A stretch of DNA of 60,000 nucleotides from Membranipora membranacea (GCA_914767715.1 OU612069.1:6884001-6944000), one strand, 5' to 3'. Positions 35,931-50,125 are shown, counted from the stretch's first letter. Numbers and translations are program-made. The notes: generated by a model from the letters alone, not told the origin.

Positions 35931-38900
35931 ACAACTCGCTCTCCTTAAACAGGAATGCTAGACAAGCTGCAGTAGTTTTTTCTCGAATGATTATGTCAAG
36001 AGAAAACAGGTGCTTGATCAGATTGGTTTCAAAAATAATGTTTTGATATGTTGTGACTTAGTTCGACAAGCAAAAGGAAGTGAGCATCACCAAATGTGGG
36101 CTAGAGATTGAGGGATGTTTGCACTGATAAGTCTTATGACATAATAATGGGAGTACCTGCTGTTATTGTCACTTATTTCCCTCTTTGTCTATACAAGTGT
36201 AACACAAGAAGTATGCCTAAGTGCCGTGTAGTAAATGTGATGATGCTTGCTTGCTATGATTGGTTTTTTGAATTCAAGCTAAAACATGAACCAGTCATTG
36301 CATGCATGCTCATATAGGTCTATTTAGGTCTGCTCAAATAAGGGTCAGTAATACAGGTGCTGTTTTAAAGTATTTAGTCATTACAGTCATCATACAAGGA
36401 CAATCTCGCTATGTAGAGCACAGGACTGCTCCAAATTTGTGTCAATTTTGCATGGGCCCCAACATTTTTTCTTGTGGATGAAGACTTTTAACTGGCACAT
36501 AAAATCTCTTAATTTAAGCTGTTCTCAGCATAATGTCAACTAGGCACCATGCTAGCAACAATGTAATTTCACTAGGGGCCAGTCAGTAAAGGCTTCGGAT
36601 CAAGCTGAAGAAGTTTGGCATTTCGTTTTGACTATCCGATCATGCCTGTTCAGCAAAATTGGTCTGTCCAATAAAACAAGTTGCCCTTCCGTCTATACCA
36701 GTACAGGTTGTCCCCCAACTGTGTCCGTACGGACACAGGCTGACGGTCGGGTATCTTGTCAGCCACTTACCTGGTTGTGAGTGCTTAAAAATAAAAATCA
36801 ACACCGACTAAAGGTATCAACACAGCTTGATTTTTCATTGAATCATTGAACTGTTAGATGTGCCGCTAAACTTTCTTAATTTCATGAACTAAAGCAGTTT
36901 CTCTCTCAAAAGTATTTACAAAAATAAAAAGATAAAATAATTACTCTCACAGGACAAAAAGACAAAATGATTACTGTTGTTACCACCTTATCGGTTTTGT
37001 TGTTTGTCAGACATGTTGGCAGACAGGCTCATAGTCCAAGTTATTGAAGATAATTGCATTCAGTATGTACCAATTTGCTACATATATATTACGATGAATA
37101 TCATAGTAAACTCATTTTTTTTGCGGCACTGATCAAGATCACACCACTATCTGTTTCACAAGTCTAGACCAACATATCGCTAAATTAGGAATTATCTTCT
37201 TACAAATTAAATTGCTCAAATTGTGCTGTAAAAATGCATTTTAGTCCTGTAATGCAGGCTTAAATGGGCAAAGACACATCTTCTAACCGAAAGCCCTTCT
37301 ATTGCTCAAAATAATCTAATAACCATATCGCAATAATATGCTTTTCTATATCAAAACACTTTTGTTGACTTCCATCCCACATCTCACACTTGAAGATTCG
37401 GTATTATTCTTATAAGAAGAAGTAATTAAATCCATAGTTAGGTAATTATAATAACAACAGTTACTTTATGGAAAAATATTCCAAGATTGAAAATCTCAAT
37501 AGGCCCACTTGATTGTTCGCCAAATGACTTCATTAGATCATCCCCTACATGTAAAGATCAAAAGTATACCTACAATTATTTGCAGAAGATATGTATGTGC
37601 GAGTGATAACAAAATATCACTAATTTGTGTCTTGTGACACTCTTAGCTGTGACCAATTTTATGAGCAAGATACAGACATGGATTAATTGAAATCGGATAA
37701 CAGCTTTTTAATAATTATAAACCTAGACAGGACACTATACATATGAAGTGAGGCACTCAATTGTAGGCAACGCAACGTCATTGGAAGGTGTAGTAATCAA
37801 TGATATTATCATTGATTTACTGTCAACATAACTCAATCAATTTTGATCGGATTTCGAGTTTCAAAATTGCTTTACAAACAGCAGCATCTTGTTATCAACC
37901 TGATGTTATTTCTGCTTCTCAGTGACTTATATGGTTGCTCCTTATCTCCCCCTACATCTTTTTAATTTGATGCAAAAACCATCACGAAATGATTGAAAGT
38001 TATTGTCCAGGCTTGGTGGTGTAATTACTTTTTAATCCACGAAATGAATGCAAAAAATCGTGGATGTCATACAACGTGGTGAAATGTTGGCAAAATATTA
38101 TCTTTTTTTAACCAGATGACTCAATTAAAATGCACTTCTACAAACGCTAAAAGCGTTGTGTGTGACCTCGTTGTGACGTTGTCAGTAGAAGAATCTTTTA
38201 GGGTCACTCTATTGTATTAACCCTTCATTTAATGCAGCATTTCTAAAATATAAATGTATTCTCAGTTTTCTCATAAAAACTTTGGATGCCAGCTGAGATG
38301 CTACATTTATCCTCTATTGGAAAGAATCAGACGCAGCATATAAAGGATTCTTTTGTTTACCAAAACTTGAAACAATGAGAAGCATTGAATTGTATAGAGG
38401 CCTCACACTCAGCACAATACAATGATACAATATTCATATCACAATAAAGATTTGATGTGAACCTGTAGTCTTGTCTTCTAAAATGACATCCCTTAAAATA
38501 ATATCAGATTATGAGTATTGAATGCCGACTTAGATTATTGTTCCTAATTTGAAAATGGAACCCATGTTTTATTGTGAAAGCAGAAAATAAAAAGTACCTA
38601 GGCATGATAGAAGGACCAGTAATTTTAGAACCTCCACATGACCGAGAAATATTGGGATTCTAAAACAGGGACCGGCAAAATTATTCATTATTTTACTTAA
38701 GGCAGTTCAGTACACATGAAGGGGGTTAATGTGATCACAGTACACTCTTAATTTTTTTAATACCTATGAGGTAACTTGTCAAGTCTTATGAGCTTGCCTC
38801 TTCTAACTTCAGGCCACCAGGTTTCAGTATCTTGCCCAGATCATAACCTTACAGCAAATTTACACATCAAGCAACACTTTTAGCACTGATAATAGAAACT

Positions 38901-39044
38901 AGATCTCGCAGATCCCTGTCACAGAGTAAATTCAAGCAGCATCCAAGCATTGTATCTCAACCATCTTACATCGCATAGGGGCACACACAGCGATTCCACT
39001 GCGTTATGTTGTAATATTTAAAAACTTCTAGACTCTAGTGTTCT
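35930..39044. repeat. a-type intronic module, copy 3
   Basis: It begins CACAACTCGCTCTCCTTAAAC and ends TCTAGTGTTCTGTCAGC, where module H replaces the normal right end. It lacks the 3355-3850 insertion, giving the empty site near 38030 (TTTTTAATCCACGAAATG). No gene is seen. Confidence 0.8.
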
Positions 39045-39299
39045 GTCAGCAAACAGCATTAGGCACCCAAAAATGAAGCCACAGGCCAGCCACAGCGGAC
39101 AATATTTTTCATTTTGATGATTCAGAGTGTTGTGGATATGCTGAAAAAGACATGCAATACCAATTTCCAGAGTTGTGGCAAGAGATTGCCATTTTTTATT
39201 TGATTACTTTATGCCATAGGTTTATCAGTATTATTGGCATTTGGGACAACCAACCTATGGATATCTTTTAACATTGTAATATATAATCTTGAAACCTTT
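39045..39299. repeat. Module H, copy 1
   Basis: It starts CAAACAGCATTAGGCACCC and matches 57312-57544. In both places it follows an a-type module broken at GTTTTGTCAG / GTTCTGTCAG. Confidence 0.7.
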
Positions 39300-40255
39300 A
39301 GGTTTTAGTTTGTCAGACTGCGTGTAGGACATGCCCTGAAAAATGAGTTCGAGAAAATGAAATCAATATCGAAATAGGACGAGGTCAAATCATCTGTCTT
39401 TGATGCATTGAGTAACAAGTTAATACAAATAGACCAGTGAGAAGCAAAGGCTAGTCAATTTTCCATACTTGTTTATGGATGGAGTGAAATGTCACTATCA
39501 ATTGATAAATTGAATCAAATAACTTGCATCACTATAAATACTTATTCATATCTGAAACGTCAGATTGCAATTCAATTGAGTTATGGTCACTATTATCTCC
39601 TCCGATACTTGCATTAAAAGGAAGCCCAAATCTATTCAGAGAGCAAAATCTAAATATGATAGGTACAATTCTTCCTGGGTAATTGATCAGTCTAAAACTT
39701 TCTCTCATGAATCGAATTTGTTGCTCAATTGTATTTGCTCCATCAACTGACAAGCAGTACTGCATGGTATTTTAACATTCTGTTATTTATCCACCACAGC
39801 ATCTGCAAACTGCCAAGACTGGAGTTGTTGAGTGTTAGTAACAATTATGGCCTACAGACATTACCTGCAGGATTGGGGGAAATTCCATCATTGAAGAGTA
39901 TATATGCGATTGACTGTGGCTTGACCAGCCTTCCAGACAGGTGAGTCAGATGCTTGCAACAGTAGTATATCAGACTTTTTTTACAATTAGTTTGTTCCTT
40001 CTGAGTATGGTGATTTCTCTTTATGTTTGCTATGACGGGGTTAGGATTTGTTTATTCTAATTGACATGGGATTTGAAGCCGTATTTTTAAGTAAAATTAA
40101 TCCTAAATAATTAAGTTTATCAGAATGTTTGAGGACAACATGCCCTAAAAAATTAGTTAGAGAAAATCAACTCAAAATCAAAATATGAGACTGTCATAAC
40201 ATCTATCTTTGATGCATTGAGTAGCAACGCATGAAAATTATACTAGTCAGAAGCT
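39300..40255 (+). repeat. LRR block E, copy 4
   Basis: Near-identical to copy 1. By hand I count 6 substitutions in the 270 nt before the exon and about 10 differences in the 307 nt after it. Confidence 0.8.
39800..39940 (+). CDS. LRR cassette exon 4
   Basis: A 141-nt phase 2-2 cassette with CCACCACAG acceptor and GTGAGTCAG donor. The translation begins SICKLPRLELLSVSNNYGL and ends DCGLTSLPD. It differs from cassette 1 at 11 nucleotides in 8 codons, and all 8 codons encode a different residue (positions 12, 14, 15, 17, 20, 21, 39 and 41, counting the split Ser as 1). Six of these changes lie in or next to the exposed positions of the first LRR strand. The structural residues (Leu 8, 11, 19, 22; Asn 16; Pro 23; Cys 40) are unchanged. 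It probably adds two LRRs to the same protein as its siblings; the product is unknown. Confidence 0.75.
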
Positions 40256-40419
40256 AAGGCTAGTGAATATTCCACAGTTTTTATGGATGGAGTGAAATGT
40301 TACTATGGATTGATAAATTAAATCGCATGGCATGCATCACTAGAAAACAAGTTTAATTAAGCATTTATATCTACATAATAAGTCTATATTTTTGTAAGCA
40401 ATTATAGATTGAACGTAAC

Positions 40420-40488
40420 TTGCATCACTACAAATACCTATGAATATCTGAAACATACATGTGAGTCAGATGTTTGCAACAGTAGTAA
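40420..40488 (+). pseudogene. Relict LRR cassette with exon deleted
   Basis: The 5' flank word ending ATATCTGAAAC, which normally lies about 240 nt before an LRR exon, is followed after only a few bases by GTGAGTCAGATG and CAACAGTAGTA, the first bases of the intron after the exon. The intervening exon and acceptor are missing. The same arrangement exists at 59655-59724. Confidence 0.6.
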
Positions 40489-40879
40489 CTTTGAGTAAGC
40501 GACATGCGCTTCCCTAAAAAGAGGTGAGGAAAACAATGGTCTGACCCCATTACAATAATTTTCCTTTGAGGAAAACTTAAAATTGGAAACTCCGGTTTTT
40601 AGTGCTAATGATTTAGTTCTCGCATCATCGGTTTAATTAGGCGTAAGGATAATGAAAGCACATTATATTATGATTCACTACTAACAATTTAACAATATTA
40701 GCAATAATATGTATCATGCACACAATTCAAAATTGGTCATCTATTAAGTTTCATTGATCGACTCTGAATTGGAGCTCTCATGTAAAGAAAAAAGACATAA
40801 CTGGACATTTTAAAATTAGCATTACCTTCTCTTTTTCTCATTTTTATGCATCTAGTATTCAAATATCTCAACAGTATCA
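40489..40879. repeat. Linker segment, no gene
   Basis: It starts with ACTTTGAGTAAGCGACATGCG and matches 59725-60000 in its first half. Its second half (GGAGCTCTCATGTAAAG) is shared with 1218-1290, 43540-43610 and 54085-54170. Confidence 0.6.
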
Positions 40880-43025
40880 CAAGTTCCTCTCCTTATACAG
40901 GATTGCTAGACAGGCTGCAGTAGTTTGTTCTCAAATGAGTATGTCAAGAGAAAATAAGTGTTTGGCCAAATCAAAGACTGGTTTCAAAAAGACTGCTTTA
41001 ATATTATTGTGACTTGGTTCGATTGACGTTGCATTGGCAATATATGAAACTTAAATCAATGATTGCAAAAAGAAGTGAGTTTCACAAAATGTGGGCTAGA
41101 GATGAAGGATATTTTTATTGCCCCTCTGTTTCTATAAAAAATGTAGCCAATTAACGGTATACCCAACACATACCTCTTTCCCAGGTAACTCGCTAGATTG
41201 ATCAGTCCAAAAACGCTTTGCTGCCAATATAATTTCATTTAGAGCTAGTTGGAGGAAGTCATTGAGCTGATAAAAAAAATTGGCCATTCAATTTGGTCTA
41301 ACCCTCCAGCTAAAACTATCAGTCCATTAAAACAAATTTTCCATCTGCCTATGCCTTTTCAGTACAGGTTGTCCCGTCAAATGTGTCCAACAGATGGGCA
41401 AAAGACCCATAAACACAGGGTGACAGTTTGGAATCCCATCAGCCGCACACCTCTGGTATGTGTTTAAAAATAAAAATCAACGATTTGCCATTGTATCAAT
41501 GCACAGTCAGATATGAGGCTATACTTTCTTAATTTGTGTAAGTGAAGCCGTTTATTTCTCGAAAGTATATACCGCAAACAAAAATGGAAATTAATTATTA
41601 TCACAGTCGTTAACACCTGATTAGTTTTGTTGATTGTCGGACACGCTGGCAGGCTGGCTCAAAGTCTATGTATCTGAAAATAATTTCATTTAAAATCTAA
41701 CAATTGGCTCATATTAACAATGAATATCCTAATAAATCATAATAATAATGAGTAATTTTCGGCAGCAGAGATCAAGTTCAAACTACTATCTGTATCACAA
41801 GTCTACACCCACGTATTGCCAAATTAGGAATTCTGTTCTTACAAATTCAAACGCTCTTATCATGCTGTTGAAAATGGTACTTATTCTTGTCATGCAGGCT
41901 TAAATAAGTAAACGACACAGTTTCTCACCGATAGTTGTGCAGTACTTTAATAACCATAATTTTATCACAATAATATGTTTTTTGATATTAATTCTTGAAA
42001 ATATTTGTGATGGCGTTCACTCCACATCTCCCACTTGAAAATCCTGTATTTTTAAAAACAAACAAGTGAATCTAAAATTTGGTAATCACAATAATAACAA
42101 TTACTTTGGCAAGAAATATTCTTTGACTGAAAATCTCAATTCACCTAAATAGCAATACAACCCAGGTATGAATCAGGCCAGCAGTCATCAAATCAGGAGA
42201 GTTTTTGGGAGGTATTCACAGCCTTGAACTGTTGTTAATTATTGCAAGAAAGGATGGTCCTGCTCTGTATGGCAATGTAGACCAGCTTGATAAATATTGC
42301 TTGATCTGCCAAACGAGTTTAGGAACATCAATAACTTGATTATTGGGCAAATGACTCCATTACGTCATCACTTTCTGGTAAAGATTGAGATAAACTGAGA
42401 TTTCCAATACCATAAAGTTATATTAAGTTCAAAAGTACGATGCCTAGGGTGTATTATCCCGTAGCAATTACTAAAATGTAGCCGACTACTATCAAGTATG
42501 AAAACTTCTTTTACTGAAATAGAGTTATTTGACATCCTTAAGAAAATCTGAAATGGGCACAACTTCTAAGATTGCTAAGATTATAATCATGCCTGAAAAA
42601 AAACAAGTCGAGTTAAATTTGTATTGAATTAGTCGGGATAGAAGCTGTAGTGACATTTGGTATCAGTCGGCCCTGTGGCAAGTAATGAACTAACAATTTA
42701 GTAATCAGTTAGTCCTTGGCTTACCCTCACTGCAAAGTGATCTTGTAAACTTTCGCATGAAAAAACTTTGCATGCGAATTTCTTGATTCCGTGTTAATTC
42801 TCTTTTCATTGTATTAATATTTCACGAAGCCCAATAAAACATTTATTAATAAGGAATAATTGAAAAATACCTGTTGAGGTAAGAAATTGGTACAAACTTG
42901 TAAACCAAGGGGATAAATTTCTCAGGAAGTTTTTCGTCAAGATCTATCTCACCATACAATCAACCTTATATCCACAATATAGCACTCTATTCACCCGCCT
43001 GTATGTCAATAATTAATTGATCTAA
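40880..43025. repeat. b-type module and adjoining repeats
   Basis: It matches 7483-9300 in order, from CAGGATTGCTAGACAGGCTG through TTTAAAAATAAAAATCAACG to CCTAGGGTGTATTATCCCG, with several internal deletions. The part 42590-43025 relates to 29380-29845. No gene is seen. Confidence 0.65.
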
Positions 43026-43378
43026 GAAACACCCCTGCATTTTGTGATGATACAACTATCAAGCTCTAGCTGTCTCTGTACAAGTGAAAGTCACAGATTA
43101 GTAGGATCAATCATTTTTGAGAGCCTTCGCTTATTTTCAGTAATCATTCGGCTAATACAGTAAGCTTCTATATACACAGTCATATTTTCAGTATACTCAG
43201 TATTGTTTGGTGTTACATATAATTGATTGCTGGTCACTGGACAGAAACATCTGAGTTGTAAGAGATTGGGACACAGACTGATTGAGCACCTATTCTGTAA
43301 TAGATTTATTGACTTTCAGTGTTTTAATTAAATCCCAGTGGCCGTGGTGTTCCCCTGACAACAGGGATAAATTTGACT
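43026..43378. repeat. Module C, copy 4 (internally deleted)
   Basis: It starts GAAACACCCCTGCATTTTG and ends ACAACAGGGATAAATTTGAC. The middle portion (AAGCATGTACTGCATACAAA in copy 1) is missing. Confidence 0.65.
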
Positions 43379-43539
43379 AACTGTCTTTTGAGAAGAACCT
43401 AAAATTGGGAGGTCTGATTTTGATTTAATATTTAACTTCCTTTTGCTTATATATATTTTTTTTCGGAAACTCTACAAATATTTATCATGCACACAATTCA
43501 ATTAAGTTTGATTAATCAATCCTGAATTGGAGCTCTCAT

Positions 43540-46500
43540 TTAAATAGAAAAGACAAGACTGGATATTTTCCGAGTAAGATTGCCTCCTCCTTTTGTCATT
43601 TTTATTCAGTTTCACAACTCGCTCTCCTTAAACAGGATTGCTAGACATGCTGCAGTAGTTTGTTCTCGAAAGAGTATGTCAAGAGAAAATAGTGTTTGAT
43701 CAGATTGGTTTCTAAAAGACTGTTTCGATATATTGTGACTTAATTCGATGAGCGTCAAATTGGCAAGATCTTGGCATAGATCAATAATGGCAAAAGGAAG
43801 TGAGCATCACCAAATGTGGGCTAGAGATAGAGGGATGTTTACACCGATCAGTCTTATGACATAATAATGGGATTACCTGCTTTTATTGTCACTTATTCCC
43901 CTCTTTGTCTAAACAAGTGTAACACAAGAAGTACGTCTAAGTGCCGTGTAGTAAATGTGCAAATGCTTGCTTGCTATGCTTGGTTTTTTAAATTCAAGCT
44001 AGAACATGAACCAGTCATTGCATGCATGCTCATCTAAGTCTATTTAGGACTGCTCATATAAGGGTCAGTAATACAGGTGGTGTTTTAAAGTATTTAGTCG
44101 TTACAGTCATCATACAAGAGCAATCTTGCTATTTAGAGCACTGGACTGCTCGAAATTTGTGTAAATTTTACACGGGCACTAACATCTCTTCTTGTGGATG
44201 AAGACTTTTGACGGGGACATACAATCTCTTAATTCAAGCTGTTCTCAGCATAGTGTCAACTAGGCCATGCGAGCAATAATGTAATTGCACTAGGGACCAG
44301 TCGGTAAAGGCTTCAGATCAAGCTGAAGCAGTTGGGCATTCCGTTTTGACTATCCGCCTGTTCAGCAAAATTGGTCTGTTCGTTAAAACAAGTTGCCCTT
44401 CCGTCTGTACCAGTACAGGTTGTCCCCCCAACTGTGTCCGCATGGACAGAGGCTGACGGTCGGGTATTCTGTCAGCCACTTACCTGGTGGTGAGTGCTTA
44501 AAAATAAAAATCAACACCGACTCAAGGTATCAACACAGCTTGATTTTTCATTGAATCATTGAACTGCCAGATGTTCCGCTACACCTTCTTAATTATATCA
44601 ACTACAGCAATTTCTCTCTTAAAAGTATTTACAAAAACAAAAATAGAAAATAATTACTGTCACAGGACAAAAAGACAAAATAATTACTGTTGTTACCACG
44701 GTTTTGTTGTTTGTCAGACATGTTGGCAGACATGCTCATAGTCCAAGTTGTTGAAAATAATTAAGTTCAATATGTACCGATTTGCTACATATATACAATG
44801 AATACCATTGGAAATTCATTTTTTTTGGCGGCACAGATCAGGTTCACACACCTATCTGTTTCACAAGTCTACACCAACATATTGCTTAATTAGGAATTAA
44901 CTTCTTACAATTTCAATCGCTCCAATTGTGCTGCAAAAATTGGATTTTAGTCTTGTAATGCAGGCTTAAATGGGCAAAGACACATCTTCTAACCGAAAGC
45001 CCTACTATTGCTCAAAATAGTTTAATAACCATATCACAATAATTTGTTTTTCTATATCAAAATACTTTTGTGGACTTCCATCCCACATCTCCCAACTTGA
45101 AGATTCCGTATTAATTTTATAAAAAGAGGTAATAAAATCCGTAGTTAGGTAATTATAATAACAACAATTACCTTATGGAAAAATATTCCAAGATTGAAAA
45201 TATCAATAGGCCTACTTGATTGTTCGGCAAATTACTTCATTAGATCATCCCCTACTGGTAAAGATTAAAAGTATACCTACACTTATTTGCAGACGATTTG
45301 TATGTGCGAGTGATAACAAAATATCTAGCAGAATTATTTTTTGTCCCTCAACTACATGATTATAAATTAGATAGGTTTAGAAGTAAATATTGCTAATTTA
45401 TGTATAGTGACACTCTAGAGCTGTGACCTATTTTATGAGCAATATATAGGCTGTATATTTCAGGGTAAATACAAGACTATTGCGCCTTAATTTAAATATG
45501 ATAACAAATTTCTATTAATTTTTGTAACATAATCAATTGCACCCATAGACTTAATTATAAACCTAGACAGGACACTACATATAGCTGAAGTAAGGCACTC
45601 AATTGTGGGCGACTCAACGTCATCCGAAGGTGTAGTAAGCAATGATATTATCATTGGTTTACTGTTAACAATTCAGGTTTTGTGTTCATAACCCAATCAA
45701 TTTTAATCGGATTTCGAGTTTCGAAATTACTTAACAAAAAGCAGCATCTTGTTATCAACTTGATGTTATATCTGCTTCTCAGTGACTTATATGGTTTCCT
45801 TTTTATCCCCCCCTACATTTTTTTAAATTTGATGCAGAAACCATCACAAAATGATTGAAAGTTATTGTCCAGGCTTGGTGGTTTAATTATTATTTAATCC
45901 ACGAAATGAATGCAAAAAATCATGAATTTCATAAAACATGATGAAATGTTGGCAAAACATTATCTTTTATTAACCAGATGACTCAATTAAATTGCACTTC
46001 TAAAAAAGCTAGAAGCGTCAATTTTTTTGTCTGACCTCGTTGTGACGTTGCGAATAGATAAATCTTTTAGGGTCACTCTATCGTATTTTCCCTTCATTTA
46101 ATTCAGCATTTCTTAACATTTATTCTCAGTTTACTCATATAAACTTTGGATGCAAGCTGACATGCTACATTTATTCTCTATTGAAAAGAATCAGGCACAG
46201 CGTTTAAAGGATTCTTTTGTTTACCAAAAGTTGAAACAATGAAAAGAATTGAATTGTACAGAGGCCTCACACTCAGCATAATACAATGATACAATTACCT
46301 CCACATGACAGAGAATTATTGGGATTCTAAAACAGGGACCGGCAGATTTATTCATTATTTTAGCTAAGGCATGTCAGTACACATGAAGGGGGTTAATGTG
46401 ATCACAGTACACTCTTGATTACGTTAATACCTGTAAGATAACTTGTCAAGTCTTATGAGCTTGCCTCTTCTAGCTTCAGGCCACCAATTTTCAGTATCTT

Positions 46501-46796
46501 GCCCAGATGATAACCTTACAGCAAATTTACACATCAGGCAACACTATAAGCACATTGTATCTCAACCATCTCACATCGCGCAGGGGCACACACAGCAATT
46601 CCACTGCGTTATGTTGGAAAATTTCAAAACTTCTAGACTCTAGTATTTGTCAGATCAGGGAAACACATTTCTTCTCAGCTGTTAACATTTAAATACAAAC
46701 TTTATACATGTTTCGTATACTGTGTATTGTGATAACTACTCCGAGTTTGTTCACCTAAACAAGTATAGGTGTCTCCCGTCTTCTTAGAATAATTTC
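43540..46796. repeat. a-type intronic module, copy 4
   Basis: It contains all landmarks of the module. A deletion near 46296 joins GATACAAT to TACCTCCACATGACAG, losing about 200 nt, and another near 46550 removes the TAGATCTCGCAAATCC part. It ends at TAGAATAATTTCATTTATC. Confidence 0.75.
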
Positions 46797-47770
46797 ATTT
46801 ATCAAATTTACAATGGATGTGATGCCTAATCCCTCAAGAAACAATAGAGTGATGGCTGATTATTATCTCTAGGTATTTACACAAAAAAGTGTCCCGTGTA
46901 ATGTTCCTTTATTAAATCTCTTATAAATGGTCTGTGTATGGTAGGTTAAATAAATGAGATTATCCTGTTATTGTCAACCCTGAGAATATTCGATGGCTCC
47001 TGCAGTGAGAGTTCACTCCTGCAGATGAGCTATAGAGTAGAAAACCATATCATATAGTTTGCAATTATGGACTCAAATTCATTGCCTGAGTCTTTTATAA
47101 AAGACCATCGTTTTATTGGTCTTAATTTTAAATATGTGTAGATTGGTGTACCCAAATCAAGGATGAAGAACATCAGTGCCTAGTGACGTTGGCTATATTC
47201 AATTGCTCAGATTGTAGGCAAAAACATAGGAAATACATTACATACTATTCTATGTCACAGGAATATCATGATGCAATCCTCTTTTAAGGGCAGTCAAAGG
47301 GAAAAATTATTGCAATTGGCTATTGCACCAAGTAAACCAGCGTAATCCATTCATAATTCCAACCAATCTCACAATGAGGCCCTCTGGGCACCTGGTATTT
47401 AAAAACAAGAGGTTGTTCAAAATTGACACACTGAAAATTGGTAGGGTCAAGTCCCCTAGCCCTTATGGCAAATTCACTACTGAATCTACCCGACATACCA
47501 GCAATACCAGCTTGTGGCGAAAAATTCAAAAGTGTCATAGAGAAAAAAGAATAGAGGAAACTGTTGGATACTAAATTGTCGCCGCTCTAATGCTACCATC
47601 CTGAGTGAAATGCTGCCACTCTGGATTATCATCAATTCAAAAAATTTTGCTAAGGAAACTTTATACCTCCTATTCCTAAGTCCTCTGTCGATAAAGTTCT
47701 AGCTCAGTGAGCATGGTATACGATAGGCATATTTAAAAATATCATACAAGGCTAAGACCAAAGCTACTAA
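46797..47770. other. Unique island between a-type and F modules
   Basis: At 14290-14310 the a-type end joins module F directly, so this stretch of about 970 nt is extra. Overlapping frames of 83 (plus, 47323) and 72 (minus, 47538) codons exist, neither with a recognisable motif. I see no terminal inverted repeats, and its nature is unknown. Confidence 0.5.
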
Positions 47771-49073
47771 ACCTTTGCAGAATCAAAATGAAATTTAATT
47801 GTGTGGATTAATAATAACACTGTTTAATTTTCGGAAGTTATTAAAGTTACAATTGACAAAAAATCACTGCTGCTGCATGGATTTTTTTTCCATTACTTTT
47901 GCTTAGTATTAGTTCAGTTTAGCAAAATTTTTTTGCCCATTGAAATTCTCTTTGAAAATCACTATGTTTCCATATCTGGGTGTGAAAAAATTGGATACAT
48001 GAAAGTAGCATTTACATTTAATTCTAATATAGGGTGTCGAATTCAAAACTGCTGGGCTTTCAATCAAAAGACACAATAGTTGATACAAACTAGAATATCC
48101 ACTATCTTTTCTATTTCTATTCTGCTAAATTTCTTGTGGATTTTGTCTAGCGGAACAAAGGAATTTCTATATGTATATCAAATTTGTTGGATAACAAGTC
48201 AGAGTCGAGTTCCAAATCTGTTTTGCCGTATTTTCAAACTCAAAATCCGATCAAAATTGGAACAAAAAACCTGGATTGTGGACAGAAAATCAATGATAGC
48301 ATCATCGCTTCTACACCTTCCAATGACGTTATGTTGCCAAAAATAAAGTCCCTCAGTGCCTCAATATCCATATAATGTCGTGTCTAGGTTTATAATCAAG
48401 TCTATGATTGCACTCCATTTATAGAGGTGGCAACTTGTTTGAACTCTTTCAAATCTTTCACTTTCACTTGGGCTAATTGTTGACAGTTGAATATGTTTAT
48501 AAATATACAAACTAGCAACATATCTATGTAACTGCGATTAGTAAAATTCAAAAGCAAAAGTTTGAATTTAAATTTTGGAGACCTGTGATGGCAGTTATAT
48601 TACCTTTTCGATGAGGAATTGCAGAGTATGCTAGACAAGGTGCTTTTGGCTTTTATTTACAAATCCATATGAGAAGTTTGTTTAAGACAATTGTTATATG
48701 TTCCTACCAGTAGATATAGATGAAAAGGGATTATTCTTTATAGTTTACCTATCACAAAGCTGACAATCCAAGTTTATAAAAGCTAATAATATATTGATCC
48801 CTGGGAATTTTTGTGATCCCTATATTCAATAACCTAAAAACTGTTTGACGTCTTGTTACAAATGAAGGTCAAAAACCCAGCAAACGGTGAACATGGTAAC
48901 AATGTTTTGCATACAAATTTATCAAGTATTATATGGTGTGTAAATGATGGGATTGGGTGATAGTCTAATAGGATACAGAATGGTATCCACAATGTTCAGA
49001 GTCAGTTATAGCAGAATCTTTGGTTCTAAGGATTAGTCAAACATTATTTTTGACATGACGATACATCACTGTT
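47771..49073. repeat. Module F, copy 3 (uninterrupted)
   Basis: It starts TTTGCAGAATCAAAATG and leads without a break into the 4.8-kb duplication. It shows the empty site of the 8.5-kb insertion near 48317 (ACACCTTCCAATGACG). Confidence 0.75.
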
Positions 49074-49893
49074 AAATGCGAGAAAATAGCTTATAATTAG
49101 CAATTTAATGATGTTATGATCATGCTATCAAAAAGAATTCAATTTTAACAATGTTATAGCATCACAGTTCTTCCATCACTACATCATCATTTTATGATCA
49201 TCTCATGAAGTTTGTTTATAATGCTGTGACAACCACCTCATAGCCACCAATAATGTTGAAAATGAGATGCATTGTTGTAATGTTTTTTCATAAAACTGTC
49301 ACAATGTTCAGTACTTTGTCTCATCAAAACGATGACACTCCTCATTCCAATAATATGAGAGCATTGGATTGTCATATCAACCAATAGCATGAGTGTAATG
49401 GGATATGATTTCTGCTGTCGCAATGTTTCTATACCACCTTGGAAACAGGATTTTGGAAAATGTATAAACGACATACTGGAACAATGTTCATCAAATGATG
49501 TCATTTCTTAATACTCTTCAAAGTAATGCTGCATACAGATTTGAATTGCAATTTACCGAATTGAAATAAGGTATGATATAATATTATGTGTCATTTAAAC
49601 TATCTGAAATATTACAAAGCCGGTGCCAATTCTCAAAAACTGATCCATAAATATTATAGGGAAAGTATTAATCCTTGAGGGTGCAAAGCAGTTTTAAATG
49701 GTGCTCTATGCTCCTCATGTTGGGTTTGCAGTTTATCAGTATTTTAGTACATACCCCAATGGAGCTTTTCCAAGCTGACATGAAATATCTACTTTACTTA
49801 GCTTTCTATGGGATGGAATACATCTTGCCTATCCTAGATCTACTGGACTGTAACCTTTTCAAACTTTGTTAAGTACATAGGGCAAACTTGATA

Positions 49894-50125
49894 CAGTGGT
49901 TGATGACAGCATCCTCCTGTATAGAGCTATACCAAACATGAGGGTTCTCTAATCTGCATGCACGATGGTGCTGTACATACAGAAGACCTCCATTATTTAT
50001 AGTCCTGAACCGAAGGGACTGTGTGATCAGTCAAAGTGATCAGTCAAAGGTCCCGGCCGGGGTTTGAACCAACAACCGGCTGGTCAAGTGGCAGACACGC
50101 TAAACACTGCGCCAAACTGACTGAT
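49894..50125 (-). mobile_element. tRNA-derived SINE, copy 2
   Basis: Same element as 5941-6172 at a constant offset of 43,953 nt, with only a few substitutions (for example CATGAGGG instead of CAGGAGGG). It was copied as part of the segmental duplication rather than inserted independently. Confidence 0.75.
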
